Positions 1 through 7,420 of a stretch of 10,425 nt of DNA are shown here, in pieces. The position numbers were made by a program, and so were the translations under genes. The stretch is from assembly GCA_028565635.1 (NCBI GenBank), contig JAOXYB010063823.1:1-10425 (forward strand). The letters run 5' to 3'. The first letter of the stretch is position 1. Every line of letters begins with the position of its first letter. The DNA is from Phoronis ovalis. Its lineage: Eukaryota > Phoronida > Phoronidae. The notes under the pieces are model-generated. The model was not told the DNA's origin. It did no database searches and saw nothing but the letters and a program-made list of their open reading frames with translations.

Positions 1-30
1 TTAGTCTATTTACTAGAAGGCAAAATGTTA
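1..30 (-). CDS. Exon J (partial): first strand of the next propeller
   Basis: An acceptor, TTTTCCCATCCACCTCAATAG, with a good pyrimidine tract lies directly upstream on the minus strand. Entered in phase 1 from exon I, the sequence reads C-I-V-T-F-C-L-L-V-N-R-L and then leaves the window. After an LRP EGF domain the family has x-x-F-L-L-x-x-x-R-x-x-I-R-x-I, so FCLLVNRL is in the right place and frame. An alternative acceptor 57 bases upstream (TTTTCTTAG, exon start 87) keeps the same frame and would add 19 residues without stops but with no family resemblance. Only ten codons are visible, so the call rests mainly on splice signal, phase and the short match. Confidence 0.55.
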
Positions 31-673
31 CTATTGAGGTGGATGGGAAAATTAATTGTATCCTTATGCCAATATGGATATGGAAGCCTAAGAAAATTAA
101 TAAACTCTATAACTGAATATATTAACTTACTTCATAGTATACAATAAAAAACATCTACAAAATAATCATTAAGTACAAGAAAACAATAAGCATACACAAT
201 AACAATTAACAATGAAAATAAACAAGACTGTTCTACAATAATGACAAAAATAAGATAATACTAATAATTTTATAAATTTATTTACAGATGAAATAGTAAA
301 TAATGTTTGATTGTCAGTGAAAGTTACATCATGATGATTATACAAAATTACAAATTAAATGCTTTTCTAAATAGATAGGTCTTAAAACGAGATGTAAATG
401 CGCTTAAGGAAGCTGAACAAATATCTGGAGATAAAGTGTTCCAGAGTCTAGGAGCAATAACTGAAAAAGCTCGGTCACCAAAGAATTTACTCTAGGTCGG
501 CAGAGTTGCTGTTTGATAGATCTAAGATTAACACTTCAAAAGGGACCAGTAAATAAAGAATTGCAAAAGACTGAAGTTGAAACATGAAATAATATGACAG
601 AGTTTGTTTTTTCTGCAGTTACTGTAGGTGTTGACATGCAATTGCCAGGCAATGCGTGCTTTCTTTTACTTAC
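31..673 (-). other. Intron I-J, holding a LINE tail
   Basis: GTAAGT donor at 673-668 and AG acceptor at 32-31. The LINE coding remnant occupies 348-526. The AT-rich sequence from 347 toward about 130 may be its 3' untranslated region, but no simple-sequence or poly(A) tail marks an end. Bases 527-673 hold nothing I recognise. Confidence 0.55.
348..526 (-). pseudogene. 3' end of a LINE reverse-transcriptase gene, 5'-truncated
   Basis: The minus strand from 485 to the TAA at 348-350 encodes FFGDRAFSVIAPRLWNTLSP, then DICSASLSAFTSRFKTYLFR and KAFNL. The motif G-D-R-x-F-S-V-x-A-P-R-L-W-N-x-L, followed by a spaced F-K-x-x-L-K-T-Y-L-F-x-x-A-F ending, is the typical carboxy-terminus of the second ORF in CR1/L2-like and related non-LTR retrotransposons. 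Upstream, from about 526 to 486, the same product continues in another frame (LRSIKQQLCRPRVNS), so a single-base indel sits near 484-489. Everything further upstream is missing, as expected for a 5'-truncated copy. It lies in the intron between exons I and J, in the same orientation as the gene. The clade cannot be fixed from this piece. Confidence 0.8.
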
Positions 674-787
674 CAATACATGAATGGCCATCTGCATGTA
701 ATTTATAACCATCAGCACAAACACAGACTGCGGTACCAGCACTGCCACGTACACATAAATGTTCACATTGATTTCCATTACTGCATA
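674..787 (-). CDS. Exon I: second EGF-like domain
   Basis: This 114-bp exon is phase 1 at both ends, starting after AAATTTAG and ending at TATTG|GTAAGT. It encodes 38 residues with six cysteines in EGF order: VCSNGNQCEHLCVRGSAGTA, then VCVCADGYKLHADGHSCI. N-Q-C-E-H-L-C and C-x-C-A-D-G-Y-K-L-x-x-D-G-x-S-C are textbook LRP/LDL-receptor EGF features. The first split codon is completed as Val by exon H, giving Q-P-N-Y-E-N-V-C. The longest open frame across this region is in another frame, begins with MEINVN and is a shadow. The domain closes the second propeller module and leads toward exon J. Confidence 0.95.
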
Positions 788-1289
788 CTAAATTTAAAGA
801 TAATAAAGATAAATTAACATGATATCTTTGCTTGCTGTATAAAACAATATATTTATCAAAAAATCCTTAGTACATTAAGTATAAGAATAATAATAATATA
901 ATTACAAGGTTTGAATTTAAACCCAAACCACACCCCTGCTCTAAATTATAACTCCATTGATATAATAAAATTCTGTCCCTTGCTGACAAACTTGCATAAT
1001 TATGTTATCTGAGGTTTTAATTATTTGCTAATTACACTTTAACATGTGCATGTATAAGCTGTGCTCAAGTGCTAACAATTAATCAATTATTTCATCATCT
1101 CAACACAAATGCATTTCAATCCTGACACTGCAATATAATTTGGAGCATTGTTTAACATTACTTATTAATTAGTAGTTTGGAAATATTAAAATGAGAATAC
1201 AGAATGCAGTAGTTGTATATATTACAAACACCTAACAAAATCATAGCAGTTTCACACAATGTACACGATATAATATGCTTCATATTTAC
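788..1289 (-). other. Intron H-I (502 bp)
   Basis: GTAAAT donor at 1289-1284 and TTTAG acceptor at 792-788. The sequence is AT-rich and unstructured; I see no repeat, gene or RNA in it. A plus-strand open frame that begins here and runs over exon H is a shadow. Confidence 0.85.
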
Positions 1290-1449
1290 CATTTTCATAG
1301 TTAGGCTGTCTTTTGTCACTGTACATAACAATTCCATGCGTATTTGGATTTATATTAAACCAATAAGTATTAGGATCCGTAAGTTTCTTGAAAAAAATAC
1401 GAGATAAGAAACGTTGTGGATCAGTCTTGTCCGCCACAAATATGTAGCC
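1290..1449 (-). CDS. Exon H: sixth blade, closing the propeller
   Basis: This 160-bp exon begins after TGTTTTAG and ends at AAAATG|GTAAAT. It starts in phase 0 and ends in phase 1. It encodes 53 residues: GYIFVADKTDPQRFLSRIFF, then KKLTDPNTYWFNINPNTHG and IVMYSDKRQPNYEN. YIFVAD is a weakened Y-x-Y-W-T-D. HGIVMYSDKRQPNYEN followed by the EGF cysteine of exon I is the standard propeller closure of LRPs (G-I-x-V-x-H-x-x-x-Q-P-x-x-x-N-x-C). Its middle (RFLSRIFFKKLTDPNTYWFN) departs strongly from the usual blade. Plus-strand and other minus-strand readings over this exon have no family support. Confidence 0.93.
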
Positions 1450-2001
1450 CTAAAACATTGTACAAAAATCACATGAATACAAGCAGTTAAAAATTCAATC
1501 TTCAGGAAATAAAAATATTGTTTAAATATTAAATGTTTCCATTCTGATTGGTTTCTTCATACTATTAAACAAATTGCAGGTGATATAGTTCATTTTTTAC
1601 TAGTACCATTAGTTTAATTTTACGGGTGGAATAAATTTGATTTACAGATCATGGTTTATTGGATTTTAGCGGAAACTTATTGAAATATGTGTGTTGGTAG
1701 GCAAAATACGAAATAATGTATCATATGCGCCAAATACGAAGAAAATACGTCCAGTTGTTCTCTTGTAACAGCTACAGACAGAGTCATGCACATGCTGACC
1801 AGACAATCAGATGGAACCTGATTTGTACTGATCAAGGTCTCCATTGGTGGCTAACAATGTATTCAATTATAAAATAACCTTTTCTTAATAATTATATTAC
1901 CATCAGGTTAAACCAATAGAAAGTGCCTAAAATAAATTAGATTGTTTTGTCTCTTGTTACTAAATTTTCATTAATTACAATGCAGTATAGATTAGACTCA
2001 C
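1450..2001 (-). other. Intron G-H (552 bp)
   Basis: GTGAGT donor at 2001-1996 and TTTTAG acceptor at 1455-1450. Two close copies of the short string CAAATACGAA/CAAAATACGAAA lie at about 1700-1745. Otherwise nothing recognisable. Confidence 0.85.
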
Positions 2002-2119
2002 GTCATGGTATGTGATATCAGTGAATGCTAACACTTGTGAATTCACTGTTAGTATTTGTTCCCTGTTGTTTCCATTCAAATCACTGGATTCCACTAAATT
2101 TCCATTTGTCCAATACAGC
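2002..2119 (-). CDS. Exon G: YWTD-type blade (LYWTN)
   Basis: This 118-bp exon follows AATTTTTAG and ends at CATGAC|GTGAGT. It starts in phase 2 and ends in phase 0, the only phase-0 junction in the chain. With exon F it reads NNKLYWTNGNLVESSDLNGN, then NREQILTVNSQVLAFTDITYHD. LYWTN plus VESSDLNGNNR is a class B blade; the loop between YWTN and the V-E-S strand is about two residues shorter than the usual blade. The exon ends at the opening strand of the next blade, D-I-T-Y-H-D, where most LRPs have G-I-x-V-x. No stop or frame break is present. Confidence 0.95.
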
Positions 2120-2782
2120 CTAAAAATTTGAAAAAAATGTCAAACTGTTTCTGCTACAGAATAATGAACTGTCGAGAAAGAACTACACGATTACTAGTCA
2201 AAAAGTTGAGTGTTCAGGAGATGGAATCAGGTATAATCATGTCCCTTGTCTTAAAGTATCCGCAAGATGGCCTATATTTTAAAAGTTTTTTCATCATAAG
2301 CAGTCCAGCTAGTGTAATTTTTGTTTAAGCTGGTGTACCCGATTACGTTGGTGAAGATAATATTCAGTCCCTCCAGTATATCCTAGCTAATTCAATGCTA
2401 CAGATGGAATCTGTGGAAAACAGGTTTTTTTTATTTACTACTATAAAGTAATACTAACTTTACAGCAAAATTGCTTATTTTTACAAAATAAACAGTTTCA
2501 TCAACTATCTAACTATAACCACAGCACCACAACTGTTCATTGAGGCAATTGGAAGATAGCACTACAAGCACTTTCTGAAGCTTTGGACACATTTGTGCAT
2601 GCATCGTATTATATATGAGTGACTTAGAATGATGTCTCAAGTTTTTTGACAAGGACGAAGGTTAACGTATACAGTCAAGGTAAGACAAAATGATGTCACA
2701 TTAAAATATATACCCAGAAAGAGTCACGCATCAATGCATACTATTTTTATAATAAAATCTGAGTCTGGGTAGTTTCACTTAC
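2120..2782 (-). other. Intron F-G (663 bp)
   Basis: GTAAGT donor at 2782-2777 and TTTTTAG acceptor at 2126-2120. A 66-codon plus-strand frame (2128-2328) starts inside the splice-acceptor tract and resembles nothing. No repeat structure was noticed. Confidence 0.8.
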
Positions 2783-2917
2783 TTATTGTTCAAAAAATCT
2801 ACTGTAATGCCTTTTGGATCGGTTAACCCTTCTGATATAATTGCCTGTCTGTTTGATCCATCTAAACTGGCTCTTTCAATCTTGGCCTGGTCACCTTGAT
2901 CTGTCCAGAATACGTAG
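2783..2917 (-). CDS. Exon F: YWTD-type blade (YVFWTD)
   Basis: This 135-bp exon starts after TTCACAG and ends at AATAA|GTAAGT, an ideal donor. Both ends are phase 2. Joined to exon E it reads HPHMGYVFWTDQGDQAKIER, then ASLDGSNRQAIISEGLTDPK and GITVDFLNNK. FWTDQG, KIERASLDGSNR and the P-K-G-I-T-V-D lead into the next blade all follow the LDL-receptor class B consensus closely, including the conserved D-G-S-N-R turn. The last codon is split and is completed as Lys by exon G. The exon lies between a 1120-bp intron holding degenerate repeats and a 663-bp intron with no recognised content. Confidence 0.96.
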
Positions 2918-4037
2918 CTGTGAATACAACGTAGTATATAACAATTAGACAGAGGAGAATCAAGAAAGTTGTATCAGGTATGTGCAAGATTACTTTTGGC
3001 AATCAACTGTCAAACATTTTACCCATTTTACAAGGTCGTTCAAAATACCATCTAGCCTATAACCCTCGTCCACCTATGGTTTTCATAAATCCACCTTCAA
3101 ATCCCTTTCATCTTTCATCAGGTTATAGATGGACTATGATTCCATGATTAAAACACTGCACATCAGGAACAAAAAAGACACCTGCAGTTGGACATATATT
3201 GGAAGTGATCCGGTCAAAATCAAGATCACCATTTGACCCACTTTTTAAGGTCATTCTTAAATATCAACTAGCCTATATCACCTGCTGACCTTAATGGCCT
3301 AAACAAATCTACCTTCAAATCTTCCAAGCAATACTTCACTTTAAATTCTGACTTTAGACATACCATGATGTATCATCTCAGGAACAAACATCGCTGTCAG
3401 TTAAAATCCAATTTCACTTTCATTTTGGCCTTTATTTACTCTTCTGACTTAAAACGATATCTTTACGTAACAAATCAGAATTTTCAAGATATAGGCAAAA
3501 ACAGCATGATGACTGTGAAAAACTTCATTGTTTTGGATTGATGTTTGATCCATTTTTTAAGGTCACTCTAACCTACTACATTGTATAAGTTAGATCTAAA
3601 TCTGCCTTCAAACTGATCAGATGTTTCGTCTTTCCAGCTATAGATCGAGGTACCATAAATGTACCATGTGACATATCATCTTGGGAATAAACACAGCCGA
3701 CAGTTCATGCATTGGGAGTGAGCCAGGTCAAAATCAACAAATTTGACGGCACAATCTGATAAAAACTGAAGCTGACATTGTGTTTAACAAGGACAATGAG
3801 ACATAAAAATTAAAACAAAAAAGTAAAAAAAGCAGGAATGCTGCAATTTTCGTAAAAACTGAATGCCAACCCAAAATCCTGGGACCATGCATCCCTGAGT
3901 TGGATGGATAAAGTGGTCTTATTCTTTTTCTGAGCGACACATATTGCATGTCCAAAACACAAACTAATAATTGTAATATTTATAACCAGGATAATAAAGT
4001 TTTGCTACTAACTGTAATTATAAACATCTGAACATAC
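2918..4037 (-). other. Intron E-F (1120 bp), largely repeat-derived
   Basis: GTATGT donor at 4037-4032 and TTCACAG acceptor at 2924-2918. About two thirds is the degenerate 215-bp repeat described separately (3016-3755). The remainder, 3756-4031, is A/T-rich with no recognised content; a 73-codon minus-strand frame there has no family resemblance. Confidence 0.8.
3016..3755. repeat. Three degenerate copies of a roughly 215-bp unit
   Basis: Three segments share an ordered series of blocks. Each opens with TTTGACCCA/TTTGATCCA-like sequence and TTTTTAAGGTCA (AAGGTC at about 3032, 3247 and 3559), followed by an AACTAGCCTAT-like block, a block ending CTTCAAA, an ACCATGAT-like block, a CATCTCAGGAACAAAC-like block (3161, 3374, 3677) and a GGAAGTGATCCGGTCAAAATC-like end in copies 1 and 3. 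Copies start near 3016, 3231 and 3543. The first two are adjacent with a 213-215 bp step; the third is displaced by about 90-100 bp of unrelated sequence (about 3425-3540). Copies are heavily diverged. GGTCAAAATC...ATTTGACC at the copy 1/2 junction forms a small inverted repeat. I cannot name the family. Confidence 0.7.
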
Positions 4038-4218
4038 CCCATATGTGGATGTACAGCAATACCCCAAGGTACTTCAAGTTCAGTATCCACAATGACACGT
4101 GTTTTGTTAGTATTTTGGTCAATGCTCGCCATTATTACCCAGTTAAATGAAGAGTCTGTCCAGTATATGTTTTCATGGACCCAATCAACAGCTATACCAT
4201 ATACTTGACTTGATGTTC
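4038..4218 (-). CDS. Exon E: canonical YWTD blade
   Basis: This 181-bp exon follows an acceptor ending ATGTAG and ends at ATGGG|GTATGT. It starts in phase 1 and ends in phase 2. It encodes about 60 residues: GTSSQVY, then GIAVDWVHENIYWTDSSFNW, VIMASIDQNTNKTRVIVDTE, and LEVPWGIAVHPHMG. This is the clearest class B repeat in the window: G-I-A-V-D-W, then IYWTD, an I-x-x-A-x-I-D strand, and P-W-G-I-A-V-H-P opening the next blade. N-K-T is a possible N-glycosylation site. A downstream open extension past the donor is intron and lacks the expected Y-x-Y-W-T-D; exon F supplies it. Confidence 0.96.
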
Positions 4219-4928
4219 CTACATGTATATATGACATTCTGATGCACATATTAAAAATATACATTAACAATGTTTAAGTTGAAGAGAATCTTTTTCAAAT
4301 GATTTGCCTAACAAAGGGTCCATTTAGAGAAAAAATCCCTAGATGAATACATGAGGTCACTTTAAACATAGCACATATGGGTAACAACCAAAACCACATA
4401 ATTATCCTCTCAGAAAGTACAGATGCCAGATACTAACTTTGATTTTTGTTAATTATATGCATTAGTCATAATGGGTTGGACAAATCCTGGGCTTCAATAA
4501 AAAAAAATACATATTATCAAATCAAAAGAAGCTCACTTAATTACACAGTCTGAATATATAGGTAAGACATAATTATCTATTTTACTCAAAATATGAATTG
4601 CAGAGTCCTATGTGACTTAATGCTCTTTGTAAATACATATGTTACTTTTACTATTTCATAGAATAATATTAAGAGCATGTAATTATCAACAAGTTCTTGA
4701 TGTTCACATCTGATGTAAATACCAATTAATAATTTTAATTAGTAGTTCTAGGTACCAAACAACAAGTTTCTTGAGAGGTACTTTTGAATTACACTCCTTA
4801 TTTTTTACATTTCATTTTAAAACTTAAATTACAGCGGTACTTGATATGTTCGCCCCAACAGTACAACTTTGAATATTATACAGGTAGGAAACTTATAAAA
4901 GGCTTTTGACATGGCTGTCGATTAATAC
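4219..4928 (-). other. Intron D-E (710 bp)
   Basis: GTATTA donor at 4928-4923 and ATGTAG acceptor at 4224-4219. AT-rich sequence with no repeat, RNA or coding signal that I can support. The open frame of exon E extends a short way into it by chance. Confidence 0.85.
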
Positions 4929-5195
4929 CTGAGAAGACTTGGTACGATGTTACAGAGCCGTCCATAGCAAATGAAACAATTCCTCTGCCAAATACATCAC
5001 TAGCAAATAGTTCCTTCTTTCCATAATGAAAATCCATTCCCAGAATGGAAAATCCATTGGCTCCGACAGCCCAGGGTGCTGGTATGACAGGCTCCTCATA
5101 CCATGCTGATGGCTCACCTTCAATGCCATTTAAAACAGATTGACCAACAGTTGTCTGATAAGAGTAGATAAGGCTTGTGCCATGGAGATATCGAC
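4929..5195 (-). CDS. Exon D: first two blades of the complete propeller
   Basis: This is the longest exon, 267 bp and phase 1 at both ends, entered through a T-rich tract ending TTTTAG and left at TCTCAG|GTATTA. It encodes 89 residues. RYLHGTSLIYSYQ is the first strand that follows an EGF in LRPs (the position usually read as F-L-L-x-x-x-x-x-x-I-x-x-I). GMDFHYGKKELFASDVFGRG then aligns with the A-V-D-F-D-Y...L-Y-W-S-D class B blade, followed by IVSFAMDGSV for the I-x-x-A-x-L-D-G-S strand. The Tyr-Trp of the motif is replaced (LFASD), and the stretch between (EGEPSAWYEEPVIPAPWAVG) is longer than in typical blades. It follows exon C across the largest intron, 2225 bp, which contains two transposable elements. 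Confidence 0.92.
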
Positions 5196-5272
5196 CTAAA
5201 ATTGAATAAAATAAAATACAAAATTAATAATTGAATAAATTCGCATACACTCACTTACTCACACTCATATAA

Positions 5273-5280
5273 GCAACACA
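5273..5280 (+). repeat. Left target-site duplication of the hAT-like element
   Basis: GCAACACA here is identical to 5693-5700 and immediately precedes the left terminus CCCTGGGG. Confidence 0.8.
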
Positions 5281-5692
5281 CCCTGGGGCTTTTCAAGTTA
5301 TTTTTTGGTGGGGGTGTGCATGCAGCTCAGTTGAAAATTTTGGATTTGGATTGTATACTTCCGTGTAACTGTGTTTTTTTTATTGCTACCATAAAAAAAA
5401 TCCAAAAATGTTGATTGCTACCCACTGTTTACATCAGATAATTTGGATTAATTTTAGTTTTGCATCCATAAATACATTTTGGAATTTGGTTTGTATCAGT
5501 CGGTTTGCGTAAAAATGGATTGCTACTCAAATACTTTAAAATTTTAGGTTGCTACCATTATATTTCACAAAATTTGGATTGCTACCCTTATATTTCCAAA
5601 AAATTGGATTGGATTTGTTACCACAAGCTAAAATTTTGGATTGGGTTGGGTGGCTCATCCCCGTATTAAAAAAAAAACATGAGTGCCCCCTG
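5281..5692. mobile_element. hAT-like non-autonomous element (MITE), 412 bp
   Basis: The segment is bounded by perfect 8-bp direct repeats, GCAACACA. The left end reads CCCTGGGGCTTTTCAAG and the right end, on the opposite strand, CAGGGGGCACTCATG. Over about 36 bp the two ends align as imperfect inverted repeats with a T-rich middle and a G-rich inner block (GGTGGGGGTG against ATACGGGGATG). An 8-bp target duplication and ends starting C-A-G-G-G are hallmarks of hAT DNA transposons. The interior has no transposase; it holds several irregular copies of TTGGATTGCTACC (around 5408, 5517, 5549, 5576, 5606), about 30-40 bp apart. A 72-codon plus-strand frame inside is made of these subrepeats and is not a gene. 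Superfamily assignment is inference from the duplication length and end sequence. Confidence 0.78.
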
Positions 5693-5700
5693 GCAACACA
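5693..5700 (+). repeat. Right target-site duplication of the hAT-like element
   Basis: GCAACACA immediately follows the right terminus GCCCCCTG and matches 5273-5280 without mismatch. Confidence 0.8.
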
Positions 5701-6493
5701 CAAACACAGAAGATTATATCCATATGTTCAAACATGCACAACATTTGATGTAGTGATTAATATGTGATTATGTTTAATACACTGATTTACCTTAAATAAT
5801 GATTGCCTTCACATTTCTTAATTCTAGTAGACGCATGAATAATTAATCCATTATTTAAAACTAGACATTCGGCGACTTGCAAACAACTCCAAGTGTACCC
5901 CCATAGCCAAGAATGCTGCCAGTTGGAGAGACTGGCCCTAGTAAAGTTTACAGCTGGTGAGAAGTAGATGCTTATTAAACACATGGACAACAAAAGCAAT
6001 TATTACAAAATTCTTCTAATATTGCTGTATAATTTAAATACACATCCCCTTTCTGCTCATACAGCCAGAGCTTAATGTAAACAGATATTACAAAGATAAT
6101 ATGCAGTCTGAGCATGATCTGAAGCTGATTGGCTATCTTTTATTACACTTTGTTACATAATAGACTTACTCAAAACCACAGTTGTTATAAATCCTCTTGA
6201 TACCCAATACATTTACATAAATACATTTCACCCTTACTGATTTTGTTGCAGAAACAGATCTAAGTATAAGGATGCATCACAATAACACAAACTGAATAAG
6301 TCATTTAATTAGTACTGTTCAGAAATGTTATGTTTAGTTGCTAAACACCTAGCCTCTATTTAGAAATAAATAAATACAGATTTGGGATATGCTTATGAAT
6401 AGCGATGAGTTATAGTTTGTTTAAGGGTAGTAAGTTGTTTAGCATTTTATGAACAAAACAATTCAAAGAGTTCGTCATCTTAATTATCATTGT

Positions 6494-6535
6494 GTACCAG
6501 CTGGGACTAATATAAGTTATATTAGTCCCTGGTAC
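6494..6535. repeat. 42-base near-perfect palindrome
   Basis: GTACCA, a 3-base bulge, then a 13-bp perfect arm GGGACTAATATAA, a single central G, the matching arm TTATATTAGTCCC and TGGTAC. Nineteen base pairs can form in total, the strongest hairpin seen in the window. Confidence 0.9.
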
Positions 6536-6705
6536 CAGTTACCCTTGAATATGGACTCTTCCAAAATTTTCCAGCCAGTGAAAGTCACAAAGTATCTTCT
6601 TACAAACATGATAAAATATAGTTAGTGATGTTACATAAATTCTTTTAATATTGTAAGAATAATGTGAAAAACAATTAAAAAAAACTCTGATATTATATCT
6701 TATAA

Positions 6706-7232
6706 ACAGTGTAATATAATGTTTAATTTCAAATGATATCACATTCCATTGATGAAATATCCCACTAACAGTGAATTTGACATGCTTGACGTGGACTCCA
6801 GTCAGCCATTTTGGTTCCAAATGACCCCAAAATCAATGGGTTTCATTGTCACTTTTAGTGTAACATCAGATTTAAGTTTCAAGTGGATATCACATGCCCT
6901 TCTCGAGATATCCCACTAACAGTGAATTTGAAGCGCTTGACGTGGATGCCAGTCGGCCATGTTGGTTTCAAATGACCCCAAAATCAAAAGGCTTCATTGT
7001 CACTATGAATGTAATATATTATTTAAATTTCAAATGGATTCCACATTCCATTCTTGAAATATCCCACTAATAATGAATTTGGCGCACTTGATGTGGATGC
7101 CAGTGGGCCATTTTTGTTCCCAATGACCCCAAAATCAATAGGCTTTAGTGCCACTATGCAAGTAACATACCATTTAAATTTCAAATGGATATCACATTCC
7201 CTTCTTGAGATATCTCGATAACAGTGAATCTG
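6706..7232. repeat. 151-bp tandem repeat, about 3.5 copies
   Basis: Landmarks recur at fixed spacing: TTTCAA at 6727, 6877, 7028 and 7179, and ATGACCCCAAAATCAA at 6821, 6972 and 7123 (steps 150-151). Every full unit carries ATATCCCACTAA followed by a TGAATTTG box, a CTTGA-GTGGA-CCAGT block, a GGCCAT block, the CCCCAAAATCAA block, and a CATTGTCACT-like block. The last copy stops soon after TGAATCTGATGTGG. Copies are visibly diverged but without large indels. The unit length is in the range of bivalve 150-170 bp satellites, but I do not claim identity with a named one. Confidence 0.92.
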
Positions 7233-7259
7233 ATGTGGCGGTTGCAGGGTAAATCCAAA

Positions 7260-7286
7260 GTACCTCCAGCCTACTGCTGGGGGTAC
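7260..7286. repeat. Hairpin closing the satellite-cored element
   Basis: GTACCTCCAGC pairs with GCTGGGGGTAC across the five-base loop CTACT: 11 pairs including one G-T. It lies about 28 bases beyond the end of the last partial 151-bp repeat. Confidence 0.85.
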
Positions 7287-7420
7287 AATTATTATTAATA
7301 GGGATAGATCAACATTTTCTCAATTCCAATAGAAAGGTAAATATATCCAGTCATATATTATATAATGATTGCCTTAGCATTTTTCATCATGCCATATTGA
7401 ACACAATATATTTTATTTAC

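Larger units (their letters stand above)
6494..7286. mobile_element. Putative satellite-cored non-autonomous element with terminal hairpins
   Basis: The proposed limits are two strong hairpins that both open GTACC and close GGTAC/GGGTAC: 6494-6535 and 7260-7286. Between them lie about 170 bp of AT-rich unique sequence and then about 3.5 tandem copies of a 151-bp repeat (about 6706-7232). This layout, end hairpins or subterminal inverted repeats around a satellite-like core and no coding capacity, is known for Helentron-derived HINE/DINE elements and for the pearl family of bivalves. No target duplication or exact terminus could be fixed. I infer a mobile element from architecture only; an alternative is a local satellite expansion beside unrelated palindromes. 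Confidence 0.5.
5196..7420 (-). other. Intron C-D (2225 bp), rich in transposable elements
   Basis: GTAAAT donor at 7420-7415 and TTTTAG acceptor at 5201-5196. It contains the hAT-like MITE (5281-5692) and the satellite-cored element (6494-7286), described separately. The stretch 5701-6493 holds an unexplained 70-codon minus-strand open frame (5787-5999) and otherwise nothing I recognise. Phase and sequence continuity between exons C and D show that no further exon is required here. Confidence 0.85.

Noticed and set aside
379-495. Plus-strand open stretch VLKRDVNALKEAEQISGDKV and on to a TAG
   Set aside because: It is the antisense of the LINE carboxy-terminus; the minus reading has the known GDRAFSV...LWN signature.
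536-778. 80-codon minus-strand frame starting MEINVN
   Set aside because: It overlaps exon I in a different frame and runs through the GTAAGT donor; the EGF frame has six correctly spaced cysteines.
2128-2328. 66-codon plus-strand frame in intron F-G
   Set aside because: No recognisable family; it starts within the acceptor tract of exon G on the other strand.
5549-5767. 72-codon plus-strand frame MLPLYFTKFG
   Set aside because: It is a product of the TTGGATTGCTACC subrepeats inside the hAT-like element and runs across the element end.
6539-6820. 93-codon minus-strand frame
   Set aside because: It spans unique sequence and the start of the 151-bp satellite; no domain and no gene-like composition.
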